Assembly (NCBI RefSeq): GCF_029227915.1
Contig: NC_079883.1
Span: 10,354,001-10,418,000 of the forward strand
Length of the DNA stretch: 64,000 bases
Reading direction: 5' to 3'
Origin: Hydractinia symbiolongicarpus
Taxonomy: Eukaryota > Cnidaria > Hydrozoa > Anthoathecata > Hydractiniidae
Shown: positions 40,695 to 56,536 of the stretch, in pieces
Layout of the letters: each line of letters opens with the position of its first letter
Position numbering within the stretch: the stretch's first letter is position 1
Translations under genes and position numbers: made by a program
The notes under the pieces: model-generated
Seen by the model: only the letters and a program-made list of their open reading frames with translations
What the model was told of the DNA's origin: nothing
Databases searched by the model: none

Positions 40695-40859
40695 AGGGGG
40701 CGAGCGCGGACGCAGGCCCCCACTACCAGAAATTGTACGGTCGAGTTACTGACGTTTGCAGTAATCGCAGAGGTCAGCCCAAGCGTAGTGCAATGCAAGA
40801 GCCTCACTCTGGAAGAAAACCCTCATTGATCAGTCTTTACTTCCCCGTCAGGTAAGTAT
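40695..40859 (-). ncRNA. U1: U1 snRNA, copy 7
   Basis: Identical to copy 1. Confidence 0.96.
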
Positions 40860-41050
40860 GAGTTGGAACTGCACCGTAGCATGAGGGTACCCTTCAAAGT
40901 TTGTTAATGCTTGTGGCTTGAGTGTGTTATAAACTGCCGTGTCGCGGGGCATAGGCTGTATTCTCCCCCAGTGTACGCGTTTTGTTCCCGCCGTAGACTA
41001 AGCAGAGTGCCGTCGGAAAGAGGACTGCTATTATTCTTTTATTGCTTATG

Positions 41051-41236
41051 TGGGCCGCCATCGGTAATAGTGCAACACCAAGGCAACCCGTGGTCACGGC
41101 GTGAATGAATCCACCTCCATGACCCAAGGCCAAAAATCAGATTAATATACTGACCATTCAGAGAATGGCCTACCAGATATTAAACTGATAAGAACAGATA
41201 CTACACTTGATCTTAGCCATTAGGCCGAGAAGCGAT
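41051..41236 (-). ncRNA. U2: U2 snRNA, copy 8
   Basis: Gene identical to copy 1. A private T to A at 41001 lies about 50 nt past its 3' end. Confidence 0.96.
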
Positions 41237-41558
41237 AAAGAACAAGCGTTGCCATGATAGGCATCGTCCACACACCGTAACTGCTTGTGGAGCATGTCAC
41301 GTTACTGTAAAGCTTACAACTGTCACCGCGTACGGATGGACGGCGACATAGTAAAAATCACGGCTGTTGATTTAGCCGTAGGATGGAGAGCGACTGTAGC
41401 GAGTGGATGGTAACTTACATGAATGCTAACAAAGGCGACGATACTAAGTGCGTGATATTACTTTCCAATATGTCTGCGTACATTCCGTTTATCAACGCAT
41501 TACGCCAGAACGTGCGCGCGCGTTACACAGTAGACCATGCAGCCGAAATGCGACAGTG

Positions 41559-41631
41559 CGACCCTGCCAGGAGTCGAACCTGGAATCCCCTGATTCGTAG
41601 TCAGATGCCTTATCCATTGGGCCACAGGGCC
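41559..41631 (-). tRNA. tRNA-Arg: tRNA-Arg (ACG), copy 8
   Basis: Identical to copy 1. Confidence 0.96.
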
Positions 41632-42210
41632 ATGCTTATGACTTCGCCCCATCGTCATTTTGGCTTGCGCATTCGTTTTACTTACGACAGAATTCTTCGT
41701 GTTTGTAGCCATGAAAGAAAGGGACTTCTGTGAGTGAATTTTTTTACTGTGGTCTAATAAAAAAGTCGAAACGCAGTGCCCAATATATGAATTGCTCCTA
41801 ATAGCCGGAAACAGGCCGTGTCGATGATGTAGGCCGACATACGCAACGCAAACCAAAGAACGCTTTATGAAAATCCTAACACGAGCGCGGAAGAAGCCCA
41901 AATTAACAGACTAGATGTAATGCTGAAGACCTCAAACTCCAGCAGCTTCTCTTGCAGACTATTGCGTCGTACTACAAATAAAAATTAACATGCTTTCGCA
42001 TAGTCGCGGCACCCAAAACGGACATTATACGATGTACAGAAACACACATTTCTGTTTTCGCGCCAAATCAATTCCCGGGAGTGGTACTTTTACGTCCGCA
42101 TACTTCGCACCGTCTTAAATTATATCTCATTTACACGGTAATGTTTAGTATACTTCTACTGTGATAACAAGCATCGTTTATCGTTGGATTGTTGTAAGAA
42201 AACATTAAAA

Positions 42211-42762
42211 ATGAGTGAAGCAGCTTCTCCAAAGAAAATCGCACCCAAGAAGAAACCTGCTGCAAAGAAGACAGCTGATCACCCTAAATATGTGGACATG
42301 ATCAAGGCTGCTATCGCTACCCTAAAGGAACGCGGTGGTTCATCTCGCCAAGCTATTACAAAATATATTCATGCAAATTACAAAGTTGCTGAAAACTCAG
42401 ATCATCATCTGAAAATGGCTCTTAAACGAGGAGTAACATCAGGCGATTTGATTCAAACTAAAGGCACTGGTGCTTCTGGATCATTCAAGCTAGGTCAGGT
42501 AAAAAAAGAAAAACCTAAGAAAAAGGCCGCAGCAAAAAAGCCAACGGCAAAGAAGCCTACTGCAAAGAAAAGTACACCAAAAAAGAAGCCAGCAAAGAAG
42601 AGCACGCCAAAGAAAGCAGCAAAGAAGCCTGCCACAAAGAAAGCCTCGGCTAAGAAACCAGCAGCTAAGAAACCCACAAAGAAGCCTGTTGCTAAAAAAC
42701 CTGCAGCAAAGAAGGTCAAAAAGACTCCCAAAAAGGCAGCAAAGAAGACCGCAAAAAAATAA
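42211..42762 (+). CDS. H1: Histone H1, copy 8
   Basis: Protein identical to copy 1. Stem-loop at 42795..42810. Confidence 0.98.
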   Translation: MSEAASPKKIAPKKKPAAKKTADHPKYVDMIKAAIATLKERGGSSRQAITKYIHANYKVAENSDHHLKMALKRGVTSGDLIQTKGTGASGSFKLGQVKKEKPKKKAAAKKPTAKKPTAKKSTPKKKPAKKSTPKKAAKKPATKKASAKKPAAKKPTKKPVAKKPAAKKVKKTPKKAAKKTAKK

Positions 42763-43123
42763 TTTGTGTGTATCTGGCTATTACATTAACAAACGGCTAT
42801 TTTTATAGCCACACATTTACAAAAAAACATTATCTTGGTACAAAGTTAAACTTGTTTAAGTCACTTAAACAGTTAAAAAAGAGTAAATTTAAGATTAGAT
42901 TCCCTAAGTTTAAGTATTTTCGTTTTTAAATTTCTTATTTTCTTGCTTTTACTTTTCTTGCCCTTCATATTTTTAACATTGTCAAACTTTATGTAGCATA
43001 AAATTTTTATGTAGCATAAAATTTAAACAGAAAGCAGGACAAAGTTTGATATAAAAAGCTAGCCGTAATATTTTTTATGGATGTGTGGCTATAAAAATAG
43101 CCGTTTTTTGTTTGGTAAGATGC

Positions 43124-43537
<414 letters not shown>

Positions 43538-44015
43538 TTAAGAAGTCGATGTAGTACGGATACACAAGACGGTCTAAAATGCACTATCGCGCCAAAGTTT
43601 TATTTCTCATATTGATTGACAGCTAAGGTTCAAAACAAACCATTTGATTGGTGCTAAGAAAGTAATTTCTGATTGGCTGCATAATGACATTACGCTCATT
43701 ACTTTAACATTTTTATAAAATCTGTGTTTTTTGGCTACGGGAAAACGGCTGTATCTTCTGATACACAAAAGCTTTTGACTTTTTTTTTTTTTAGTAAGTA
43801 GCAGAAGGTTTGGCGAATTCCAACGATGCCAAATTTATTGCCTTACTGAAACATTAAGACCACGAATTTTTAAAAAAACTACAGTTTTACTTAAAAAAAT
43901 GTACAAAATGTTCGGAACATTTTGTAATGACGCAACTCTATTGGTTAATTAGGGTGTTTCCACGAGCAGTAGGTAATTTTATGGCCTCTTTTTAAAGCTG
44001 TCTGAATTCTGTTAA

Positions 44016-44372
<357 letters not shown>

Positions 44373-44832
44373 GCGTTGTCATTGCTCAACAAAAACGGCT
44401 ATTTTTATAGCCACAAATCTTTTAAAACATTACTTTGTGCACGCTTCCAAATTACACAATGTGTAAAGTCTTGTCACAGTTACATTTATTGCTATACGAT
44501 ACTATGTCATATATGACACAAAAAAAATTTAGAAATACTTTGTAGGGTTAATTTGCCTGGGAGTGTTTCCGTGAAAAGCTGGGTTAAGTTAAATGTAAGC
44601 AATAACATGGATCAATGTACTTGTCTTTTCTGCAAGTACAGCTAATAATACGTATGAAAAGTGAAGCTAATCCACACACACATGGGGAAGTATTTTAAAT
44701 GTAGGCTAGTGTTCTTAAGCACATTACTTAGAAGTTTTATTAACTTCGGTTAACTTGTAGTGACGCCAAGTAAATGTTTTTTTAAAGATGTGTGGTCTTA
44801 AAAAAGACCGTTTGTGTTTGGTAGACGTTGGT

Positions 44833-45237
44833 TTACTTGCTGCTTGTGTATTTTGTGACGGCTTTTGTTCCTTCACTGACTGCGTGTTTTGCAAGTTCTC
44901 CAGGCAAGAGAAGACGTACTGCGGTTTGAATTTCACGAGAAGAGATGGTCGACTTTTTGTTTTGAAGAGCCAAACGCGAAGCTTCGGAAGCAATGCGCTC
45001 AAAGATGTCGTTGACAAATGAGTTCATGATGCTCATAGCTTTGCTTGAAACTCCGACATCTGGGTGAACTTGTTTCAAAACATTGTAGATGTAAATAGCA
45101 TAACTTTCCTTTTTCTTTCTCTTGCGTTTCTTTTCACCAGTTCCACCAATCTTTCCTCCTTTTTTGCCGGCTCTTTTTTCACCTTTCTTGGCTACTTTAG
45201 GTGCCTGTTTTCCTCCTTTAGCTGCTGCGTCAGACAT
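44833..45237 (-). CDS. H2B: Histone H2B, copy 8 (Arg42Lys variant)
   Basis: C to T at 45113 turns AGA into AAA, so the basic stretch reads KRKRKKKES instead of KRKRKRKES. This is a conservative change in the tail next to the fold. Stem-loop at 44794..44809. Confidence 0.98.
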   Translation of the reverse strand: MSDAAAKGGKQAPKVAKKGEKRAGKKGGKIGGTGEKKRKRKKKESYAIYIYNVLKQVHPDVGVSSKAMSIMNSFVNDIFERIASEASRLALQNKKSTISSREIQTAVRLLLPGELAKHAVSEGTKAVTKYTSSK

Positions 45238-45521
45238 GGTTAAAAATTTTTGCTACTTAACTTGTAAATAAGCATTAAACTGCAAGTCAAAACTTTTTGT
45301 TTATAAGTAAAAAAATCGGATCGAATTCGATCCGAAAACGCCGATACGCAATTTAATTGGTTAAAAAAAAAATCTTTTGTTTAATACTTAATTATGATTG
45401 GTTAAAAAAACATGATTTCGATCCTATTTTTATGATGAAAAAACGAGTAAAGTTTATTTCGTTAACACTTACGTTAAATATTCGTACGTTTTTGTATTAA
45501 CTTACAAATCAAATCGCAGTT

Positions 45522-45902
45522 ATGTCTGGACGTGGAAAAGGTGGAAAAGCTAAGGCTAAAGCCAAGACAAGATCCTCAAGAGCTGGACTTCAATTTCCAG
45601 TCGGTAGAGTGCATAGATTCCTTCGTAGAGGGCACTATGCTAACCGAATTGGATCTGGAGCACCAGTTTACTTAGCAGCCGTCTTGGAATATTTATCTGC
45701 TGAGATATTGGAGTTGGCTGGTAACGCAGCAAGAGACAACAAAAAAGCTAGGATTATTCCAAGACATTTACAATTGGCTGTTCGTAATGATGAAGAATTA
45801 AACAAACTTTTGAGCGGTGTAACCATTGCAGCTGGTGGTGTTTTGCCAAACATTCAAGCTGTCTTACTCCCAAAGAAGAACGACAAAGGACAGAAGAAGT
45901 AA
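45522..45902 (+). CDS. H2A: Histone H2A, copy 8
   Basis: Protein identical to copy 1. Stem-loop at 45925..45940. Confidence 0.99.
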   Translation: MSGRGKGGKAKAKAKTRSSRAGLQFPVGRVHRFLRRGHYANRIGSGAPVYLAAVLEYLSAEILELAGNAARDNKKARIIPRHLQLAVRNDEELNKLLSGVTIAAGGVLPNIQAVLLPKKNDKGQKK

Positions 45903-46099
45903 ACCGCTACACTCAGAAAACAACGGCTATTTTTATAGCCACACATCTTTAAAAAAACATTGTTTTTTTCACAAAACTATAACCTTAAAGTCTAATAGAT
46001 AATCCATGCATACGCCTTGTCCTAAGTAACTCAAAGAAATTAAATAAAAAAATTTGATCACAACGTCAAAATAAATTGCACGTATTTGCACCTACTAAT

Positions 46100-46218
46100 G
46101 TCTACGGCCATACCACGATGAACACACCCGTTCTCGTCTGATCACGGAAGTTAAGCATCGTCGGGCCGGGATAGTACTTGGATGGGGGACCGCCTGGGAA
46201 CTCCCGGTGTCGTAGGCT
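46100..46218 (+). rRNA. 5S rRNA: 5S rRNA, copy 8
   Basis: Identical to copy 1. Confidence 0.97.
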
Positions 46219-46546
46219 TTTCATTTTCATTTGCTGTGATATATTTCTTGTTATAACAATTAAGGAACGTGGCGGTTGTTGAAAGTGTTTCCTATGACAT
46301 TTTCCTACGACATTTTCAGGTGATAGTACGAGAAAAAAGAGCTTTCAAATGCATACAAACTCGATCTATTGCCGATCATCCAATAACCCTGACGGAATGG
46401 CAAATAAAATAAAATTCCGCCGCCTTCCGAGGACTTATATCGCAATCACGTTTCGTAACAGCCAAGCGAGGTTTTACCTTAGCGTTTAAGTCACCACCGA
46501 CATTTGGCCGCGCAACTTTTCTAAGCTCATTCATTTTGACTTAAGG

Positions 46547-46711
46547 AGGGGGCGAGCGCGGACGCAGGCCCCCACTACCAGAAATTGTACGGTCGAGTTA
46601 CTGACGTTTGCAGTAATCGCAGAGGTCAGCCCAAGCGTAGTGCAATGCAAGAGCCTCACTCTGGAAGAAAACCCTCATTGATCAGTCTTTACTTCCCCGT
46701 CAGGTAAGTAT
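46547..46711 (-). ncRNA. U1: U1 snRNA, copy 8
   Basis: Identical to copy 1. Confidence 0.96.
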
Positions 46712-46902
46712 GAGTTGGAACTGCACCGTAGCATGAGGGTACCCTTCAAAGTTTGTTAATGCTTGTGGCTTGAGTGTGTTATAAACTGCCGTGTCGCGGG
46801 GCATAGGCTGTATTCTCCCCCAGTGTACGCGTTTTGTTCCCGCCGTAGACTATGCAGAGTGCCGTCGGAAAGAGGACTGCTATTATTCTTTTATTGCTTA
46901 TG

Positions 46903-47088
46903 TGGGCCGCCATCGGTAATAGTGCAACACCAAGGCAACCCGTGGTCACGGCGTGAATGAATCCACCTCCATGACCCAAGGCCAAAAATCAGATTAATAT
47001 ACTGACCATTCAGAGAATGGCCTACCAGATATTAAACTGATAAGAACAGATACTACACTTGATCTTAGCCATTAGGCCGAGAAGCGAT
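46903..47088 (-). ncRNA. U2: U2 snRNA, copy 9
   Basis: Identical to copy 1. Confidence 0.96.
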
Positions 47089-47410
47089 AAAGAACAAGCG
47101 TTGCCATGATAGGCATCGTCCACACACCGTAACTGCTTGTGGAGCATGTCACGTTACTGTAAAGCTTACAACTGTCACCGCGTACGGATGGACGGCGACA
47201 TAGTAAAAATCACGGCTGTTGATTTAGCCGTAGGATGGAGAGCGACTGTAGCGAGTGGATGGTAACTTACATGAATGCTAACAAAGGCGACGATACTAAG
47301 TGCGTGATATTACTTTTCAATATGTCTGCGTACATTCCGTTTATCAACGCATTACGCCAGAACGTGCGCGCGCGTTACACAGTAGACCATGCAGCCGAAA
47401 TGCGACAGTG

Positions 47411-47483
47411 CGACCCTGCCAGGAGTCGAACCTGGAATCCCCTGATTCGTAGTCAGATGCCTTATCCATTGGGCCACAGGGCC
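47411..47483 (-). tRNA. tRNA-Arg: tRNA-Arg (ACG), copy 9
   Basis: Identical to copy 1. A private C to T at 47317 lies downstream of it. Confidence 0.96.
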
Positions 47484-48062
47484 ATGCTTATGACTTCGCC
47501 CCATCGTCATTTTGGCTTGCGCATTCGTTTTACTTACGACAGAATTCTTCGTGTTTGTAGCCATGAAAGAAAGGGACTTCTGTGAGTGAATTTTTTTACT
47601 GTGGTCTAATAAAAAAGTCGAAACGCAGTGCCCAATATATGAATTGCTCCTAATAGCCGGAAACAGGCCGTGTCGATGATGTAGGCCGACATACGCAACG
47701 CAAACCAAAGAACGCTTTATGAAAATCCTAACACGAGCGCGGAAGAAGCCCAAATTAACAGACTAGATGTAATGCTGAAGACCTCAAACTCCAGCAGCTT
47801 CTCTTGCAGACTATTGCGTCGTACTACAAATAAAAATTAACATGCTTTCGCATAGTCGCGGCACCCAAAACGGACATTATACGATGTACAGAAACACACA
47901 TTTCTGTTTTCGCGCCAAATCAATTCCCGGGAGTGGTACTTTTACGTCCGCATACTTCGCACCGTCTTAAATTATATCTCATTTACACGGTAATGTTTAG
48001 TATACTTCTACTGTGATAACAAGCATCGTTTATCGTTGGATTGTTGTAAGAAAACATTAAAA

Positions 48063-48614
48063 ATGAGTGAAGCAGCTTCTCCAAAGAAAATCGCACCCAA
48101 GAAGAAACCTGCTGCAAAGAAGACAGCTGATCACCCTAAATATGTGGACATGATCAAGGCTGCTATCGCTACCCTAAAGGAACGCGGTGGTTCATCTCGC
48201 CAAGCTATTACAAAATATATTCATGCAAATTACAAAGTTGCTGAAAACTCAGATCATCATCTGAAAATGGCTCTTAAACGAGGAGTAACATCAGGCGATT
48301 TGATTCAAACTAAAGGCACTGGTGCTTCTGGATCATTCAAGCTAGGTCAGGTAAAAAAAGAAAAACCTAAGAAAAAGGCCGCAGCAAAAAAGCCAACGGC
48401 AAAGAAGCCTACTGCAAAGAAAAGTACACCAAAAAAGAAGCCAGCAAAGAAGAGCACGCCAAAGAAAGCAGCAAAGAAGCCTGCCACAAAGAAAGCCTCG
48501 GCTAAGAAACCAGCAGCTAAGAAACCCACAAAGAAGCCTGTTGCTAAAAAACCTGCAGCAAAGAAGGTCAAAAAGACTCCCAAAAAGGCAGCAAAGAAGA
48601 CCGCAAAAAAATAA
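48063..48614 (+). CDS. H1: Histone H1, copy 9
   Basis: Protein identical to copy 1. Stem-loop at 48647..48662. Confidence 0.98.
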   Translation: MSEAASPKKIAPKKKPAAKKTADHPKYVDMIKAAIATLKERGGSSRQAITKYIHANYKVAENSDHHLKMALKRGVTSGDLIQTKGTGASGSFKLGQVKKEKPKKKAAAKKPTAKKPTAKKSTPKKKPAKKSTPKKAAKKPATKKASAKKPAAKKPTKKPVAKKPAAKKVKKTPKKAAKKTAKK

Positions 48615-48975
48615 TTTGTGTGTATCTGGCTATTACATTAACAAACGGCTATTTTTATAGCCACACATTTACAAAAAAACATTATCTTGGTACAAAGTTA
48701 AACTTGTTTAAGTCACTTAAACAGTTAAAAAAGAGTAAATTTAAGATTAGATTCCCTAAGTTTAAGTATTTTCGTTTTTAAATTTCTTATTTTCTTGCTT
48801 TTACTTTTCTTGCCCTTCATATTTTTAACATTGTCAAACTTTATGTAGCATAAAATTTTTATGTAGCATAAAATTTAAACAGAAAGCAGGACAAAGTTTG
48901 ATATAAAAAGCTAGCCGTAATATTTTTTATGGATGTGTGGCTATAAAAATAGCCGTTTTTTGTTTGGTAAGATGC

Positions 48976-49389
<414 letters not shown>

Positions 49390-49867
49390 TTAAGAAGTCG
49401 ATGTAGTACGGATACACAAGACGGTCTAAAATGCACTATCGCGCCAAAGTTTTATTTCTCATATTGATTGACAGCTAAGGTTCAAAACAAACCATTTGAT
49501 TGGTGCTAAGAAAGTAATTTCTGATTGGCTGCATAATGACATTACGCTCATTACTTTAACATTTTTATAAAATCTGTGTTTTTTGGCTACGGGAAAACGG
49601 CTGTATCTTCTGATACACAAAAGCTTTTGACTTTTTTTTTTTTTAGTAAGTAGCAGAAGGTTTGGCGAATTCCAACGATGCCAAATTTATTGCCTTACTG
49701 AAACATTAAGACCACGAATTTTTAAAAAAACTACAGTTTTACTTAAAAAAATGTACAAAATGTTCGGAACATTTTGTAATGACGCAACTCTATTGGTTAA
49801 TTAGGGTGTTTCCACGAGCAGTAGGTAATTTTATGGCCTCTTTTTAAAGCTGTCTGAATTCTGTTAA

Positions 49868-50224
<357 letters not shown>

Positions 50225-50684
50225 GCGTTGTCATTGCTCAACAAAAACGGCTATTTTTATAGCCACAAATCTTTTAAAACATTACTTTGTGCACGCTTCC
50301 AAATTACACAATGTGTAAAGTCTTGTCACAGTTACATTTATTGCTATACGATACTATGTCATATATGACACAAAAAAAATTTAGAAATACTTTGTAGGGT
50401 TAATTTGCCTGGGAGTGTTTCCGTGAAAAGCTGGGTTAAGTTAAATGTAAGCAATAACATGGATCAATGTACTTGTCTTTTCTGCAAGTACAGCTAATAA
50501 TACGTATGAAAAGTGAAGCTAATCCACACACACATGGGGAAGTATTTTAAATGTAGGCTAGTGTTCTTAAGCACATTATTTAGAAGTTTTATTAACTTCG
50601 GTTAACTTGTAGTGACGCCAAGTAAATGTTTTTTTAAAGATGTGTGGTCTTAAAAAAGACCGTTTGTGTTTGGTAGACGTTGGT

Positions 50685-51089
50685 TTACTTGCTGCTTGTG
50701 TATTTTGTGACGGCTTTTGTTCCTTCACTGACTGCGTGTTTTGCAAGTTCTCCAGGCAAGAGAAGACGTACTGCGGTTTGAATTTCACGAGAAGAGATGG
50801 TCGACTTTTTGTTTTGAAGAGCCAAACGCGAAGCTTCGGAAGCAATGCGCTCAAAGATGTCGTTGACAAATGAGTTCATGATGCTCATAGCTTTGCTTGA
50901 AACTCCGACATCTGGGTGAACTTGTTTCAAAACATTGTAGATGTAAATAGCATAACTTTCCTTTCTCTTTCTCTTGCGTTTCTTTTCACCAGTTCCACCA
51001 ATCTTTCCTCCTTTTTTGCCGGCTCTTTTTTCACCTTTCTTGGCTACTTTAGGTGCCTGTTTTCCTCCTTTAGCTGCTGCGTCAGACAT
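50685..51089 (-). CDS. H2B: Histone H2B, copy 9
   Basis: Protein identical to copy 1. Stem-loop at 50646..50661. Confidence 0.98.
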   Translation of the reverse strand: MSDAAAKGGKQAPKVAKKGEKRAGKKGGKIGGTGEKKRKRKRKESYAIYIYNVLKQVHPDVGVSSKAMSIMNSFVNDIFERIASEASRLALQNKKSTISSREIQTAVRLLLPGELAKHAVSEGTKAVTKYTSSK

Positions 51090-51373
51090 GGTTAAAAATT
51101 TTTGCTACTTAACTTGTAAATAAGCATTAAACTGCAAGTCAAAACTTTTTGTTTATAAGTAAAAAAATCGGATCGAATTCGATCCGAAAACGCCGATACG
51201 CAATTTAATTGGTTAAAAAAAAAATCTTTTGTTTAATACTTAATTATGATTGGTTAAAAAAACATGATTTCGATCCTATTTTTATGATGAAAAAACGAGT
51301 AAAGTTTATTTCGTTAACACTTACGTTAAATATTCGTACGTTTTTGTATTAACTTACAAATCAAATCGCAGTT

Positions 51374-51754
51374 ATGTCTGGACGTGGAAAAGGTGGAAAA
51401 GCTAAGGCTAAAGCCAAGACAAGATCCTCAAGAGCTGGACTTCAATTTCCAGTCGGTAGAGTGCATAGATTCCTTCGTAGAGGGCACTATGCTAACCGAA
51501 TTGGATCTGGAGCACCAGTTTACTTAGCAGCCGTCTTGGAATATTTATCTGCTGAGATATTGGAGTTGGCTGGTAACGCAGCAAGAGACAACAAAAAAGC
51601 TAGGATTATTCCAAGACATTTACAATTGGCTGTTCGTAATGATGAAGAATTAAACAAACTTTTGAGCGGTGTAACCATTGCAGCTGGTGGTGTTTTGCCA
51701 AACATTCAAGCTGTCTTACTCCCAAAGAAGAACGACAAAGGACAGAAGAAGTAA
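51374..51754 (+). CDS. H2A: Histone H2A, copy 9
   Basis: Protein identical to copy 1. Stem-loop at 51777..51792. A private A to G at 51887 lies in the 3' spacer. Confidence 0.99.
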   Translation: MSGRGKGGKAKAKAKTRSSRAGLQFPVGRVHRFLRRGHYANRIGSGAPVYLAAVLEYLSAEILELAGNAARDNKKARIIPRHLQLAVRNDEELNKLLSGVTIAAGGVLPNIQAVLLPKKNDKGQKK

Positions 51755-51951
51755 ACCGCTACACTCAGAAAACAACGGCTATTTTTATAGCCACACATCT
51801 TTAAAAAAACATTGTTTTTTTCACAAAACTATAACCTTAAAGTCTAATAGATAATCCATGCATACGCCTTGTCCTAAGTAACTCAAGGAAATTAAATAAA
51901 AAAATTTGATCACAACGTCAAAATAAATTGCACGTATTTGCACCTACTAAT

Positions 51952-52070
51952 GTCTACGGCCATACCACGATGAACACACCCGTTCTCGTCTGATCACGGA
52001 AGTTAAGCATCTTCGGGCCGGGATAGTACTTGGATGGGGGACCGCCTGGGAACTCCCGGTGTCGTAGGCT
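51952..52070 (+). rRNA. 5S rRNA: 5S rRNA, copy 9 (G61 to T variant)
   Basis: G to T at 52012, RNA nt 61, changes GCATCGTCGGG to GCATCTTCGGG. This lies inside the internal control region, at the edge of the A-box part, so both transcription and TFIIIA/L5 binding could be affected. The rest, including the terminator, is intact. Confidence 0.94.
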
Positions 52071-52398
52071 TTTCATTTTCATTTGCTGTGATATATTTCT
52101 TGTTATAACAATTAAGGAACGTGGCGGTTGTTGAAAGTGTTTCCTATGACATTTTCCTACGACATTTTCAGGTGATAGTACGAGAAAAAAGAGCTTTCAA
52201 ATGCATACAAACTCGATCTATTGCCGATCATCCAATAACCCTGACGGAATGGCAAATAAAATAAAATTCCGCCGCCTTCCGAGGACTTATATCGCAATCA
52301 CGTTTCGTAACAGCCAAGCGAGGTTTTACCTTAGCGTTTAAGTCACCACCGACATTTGGCCGCGCAACTTTTCTAAGCTCATTCATTTTGACTTAAGG

Positions 52399-52563
52399 AG
52401 GGGGCGAGCGCGGACGCAGGCCCCCACTACCAGAAATTGTACGGTCGAGTTACTGACGTTTGCAGTAATCGCAGAGGTCAGCCCAAGCGTAGTGCAATGC
52501 AAGAGCCTCACTCTGGAAGAAAACCCTCATTGATCAGTCTTTACTTCCCCGTCAGGTAAGTAT
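52399..52563 (-). ncRNA. U1: U1 snRNA, copy 9
   Basis: Identical to copy 1. Confidence 0.96.
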
Positions 52564-52754
52564 GAGTTGGAACTGCACCGTAGCATGAGGGTACCCTTCA
52601 AAGTTTGTTAATGCTTGTGGCTTGAGTGTGTTATAAACTGCCGTGTCGCGGGGCATAGGCTGTATTCTCCCCCAGTGTACGCGTTTTGTTCCCGCCGTAG
52701 ACTATGCAGAGTGCCGTCGGAAAGAGGACTGCTATTATTCTTTTATTGCTTATG

Positions 52755-52940
52755 TGGGCCGCCATCGGTAATAGTGCAACACCAAGGCAACCCGTGGTCA
52801 CGGCGTGAATGAATCCACCTCCATGACCCAAGGCCAAAAATCAGATTAATATACTGACCATTCAGAGAATGGCCTACCAGATATTAAACTGATAAGAACA
52901 GATACTACACTTGATCTTAGCCATTAGGCCGAGAAGCGAT
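52755..52940 (-). ncRNA. U2: U2 snRNA, copy 10
   Basis: Identical to copy 1. Confidence 0.96.
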
Positions 52941-53262
52941 AAAGAACAAGCGTTGCCATGATAGGCATCGTCCACACACCGTAACTGCTTGTGGAGCATG
53001 TCACGTTACTGTAAAGCTTACAACTGTCACCGCGTACGGATGGACGGCGACATAGTAAAAATCACGGCTGTTGATTTAGCCGTAGGATGGAGAGCGACTG
53101 TAGCGAGTGGATGGTAACTTACATGAATGCTAACAAAGGCGACGATACTAAGTGCGTGATATTACTTTCCAATATGTCTGCGTACATTCCGTTTATCAAC
53201 GCATTACGCCAGAACGTGCGCGCGCGTTACACAGTAGACCATGCAGCCGAAATGCGACAGTG

Positions 53263-53335
53263 CGACCCTGCCAGGAGTCGAACCTGGAATCCCCTGATTC
53301 GTAGTCAGATGCCTTATCCATTGGGCCACAGGGCC
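53263..53335 (-). tRNA. tRNA-Arg: tRNA-Arg (ACG), copy 10
   Basis: Identical to copy 1. Confidence 0.96.
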
Positions 53336-53914
53336 ATGCTTATGACTTCGCCCCATCGTCATTTTGGCTTGCGCATTCGTTTTACTTACGACAGAATTCT
53401 TCGTGTTTGTAGCCATGAAAGAAAGGGACTTCTGTGAGTGAATTTTTTTACTGTGGTCTAATAAAAAAGTCGAAACGCAGTGCCCAATATATGAATTGCT
53501 CCTAATAGCCGGAAACAGGCCGTGTCGATGATGTAGGCCGACATACGCAACGCAAACCAAAGAACGCTTTATGAAAATCCTAACACGAGCGCGGAAGAAG
53601 CCCAAATTAACAGACTAGATGTAATGCTGAAGACCTCAAACTCCAGCAGCTTCTCTTGCAGACTATTGCGTCGTACTACAAATAAAAATTAACATGCTTT
53701 CGCATAGTCGCGGCACCCAAAACGGACATTATACGATGTACAGAAACACACATTTCTGTTTTCGCGCCAAATCAATTCCCGGGAGTGGTACTTTTACGTC
53801 CGCATACTTCGCACCGTCTTAAATTATATCTCATTTACACGGTAATGTTTAGTATACTTCTACTGTGATAACAAGCATCGTTTATCGTTGGATTGTTGTA
53901 AGAAAACATTAAAA

Positions 53915-54466
53915 ATGAGTGAAGCAGCTTCTCCAAAGAAAATCGCACCCAAGAAGAAACCTGCTGCAAAGAAGACAGCTGATCACCCTAAATATGTGGA
54001 CATGATCAAGGCTGCTATCGCTACCCTAAAGGAACGCGGTGGTTCATCTCGCCAAGCTATTACAAAATATATTCATGCAAATTACAAAGTTGCTGAAAAC
54101 TCAGATCATCATCTGAAAATGGCTCTTAAACGAGGAGTAACATCAGGCGATTTGATTCAAACTAAAGGCACTGGTGCTTCTGGATCATTCAAGCTAGGTC
54201 AGGTAAAAAAAGAAAAACCTAAGAAAAAGGCCGCAGCAAAAAAGCCAACGGCAAAGAAGCCTACTGCAAAGAAAAGTACACCAAAAAAGAAGCCAGCAAA
54301 GAAGAGCACGCCAAAGAAAGCAGCAAAGAAGCCTGCCACAAAGAAAGCCTCGGCTAAGAAACCAGCAGCTAAGAAACCCACAAAGAAGCCTGTTGCTAAA
54401 AAACCTGCAGCAAAGAAGGTCAAAAAGACTCCCAAAAAGGCAGCAAAGAAGACCGCAAAAAAATAA
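53915..54466 (+). CDS. H1: Histone H1, copy 10
   Basis: Protein identical to copy 1. Stem-loop at 54499..54514. Confidence 0.98.
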   Translation: MSEAASPKKIAPKKKPAAKKTADHPKYVDMIKAAIATLKERGGSSRQAITKYIHANYKVAENSDHHLKMALKRGVTSGDLIQTKGTGASGSFKLGQVKKEKPKKKAAAKKPTAKKPTAKKSTPKKKPAKKSTPKKAAKKPATKKASAKKPAAKKPTKKPVAKKPAAKKVKKTPKKAAKKTAKK

Positions 54467-54827
54467 TTTGTGTGTATCTGGCTATTACATTAACAAACGG
54501 CTATTTTTATAGCCACACATTTACAAAAAAACATTATCTTGGTACAAAGTTAAACTTGTTTAAGTCACTTAAACAGTTAAAAAAGAGTAAATTTAAGATT
54601 AGATTCCCTAAGTTTAAGTATTTTCGTTTTTAAATTTCTTATTTTCTTGCTTTTACTTTTCTTGCCCTTCATATTTTTAACATTGTCAAACTTTATGTAG
54701 CATAAAATTTTTATGTAGCATAAAATTTAAACAGAAAGCAGGACAAAGTTTGATATAAAAAGCTAGCCGTAATATTTTTTATGGATGTGTGGCTATAAAA
54801 ATAGCCGTTTTTTGTTTGGTAAGATGC

Positions 54828-55241
<414 letters not shown>

Positions 55242-55719
55242 TTAAGAAGTCGATGTAGTACGGATACACAAGACGGTCTAAAATGCACTATCGCGCCAAA
55301 GTCTTATTTCTCATATTGATTGACAGCTAAGGTTCAAAACAAACCATTTGATTGGTGCTAAGAAAGTAATTTCTGATTGGCTGCATAATGACATTACGCT
55401 CATTACTTTAACATTTTTATAAAATCTGTGTTTTTTGGCTACGGGAAAACGGCTGTATCTTCTGATACACAAAAGCTTTTGACTTTTTTTTTTTTTAGTA
55501 AGTAGCAGAAGGTTTGGCGAATTCCAACGATGCCAAATTTATTGCCTTACTGAAACATTAAGACCACGAATTTTTAAAAAAACTACAGTTTTACTTAAAA
55601 AAATGTACAAAATGTTCGGAACATTTTGTAATGACGCAACTCTATTGGTTAATTAGGGTGTTTCCACGAGCAGTAGGTAATTTTATGGCCTCTTTTTAAA
55701 GCTGTCTGAATTCTGTTAA

Positions 55720-56076
<357 letters not shown>

Positions 56077-56536
56077 GCGTTGTCATTGCTCAACAAAAAC
56101 GGCTATTTTTATAGCCACAAATCTTTTAAAACATTACTTTGTGCACGCTTCCAAATTACACAATGTGTAAAGTCTTGTCACAGTTACATTTATTGCTATA
56201 CGATACTATGTCATATATGACACAAAAAAAATTTAGAAATACTTTGTAGGGTTAATTTGCCTGGGAGTGTTTCCGTGAAAAGCTGGGTTAAGTTAAATGT
56301 AAGCAATAACATGGATCAATGTACTTGTCTTTTCTGCAAGTACAGCTAATAATACGTATGAAAAGTGAAGCTAATCCACACACACATGGGGAAGTATTTT
56401 AAATGTAGGCTAGTGTTCTTAAGCACATTATTTAGAAGTTTTATTAACTTCGGTTAACTTGTAGTGACGCCAAGTAAATGTTTTTTTAAAGATGTGTGGT
56501 CTTAAAAAAGACCGTTTGTGTTTGGTAGACGTTGGT

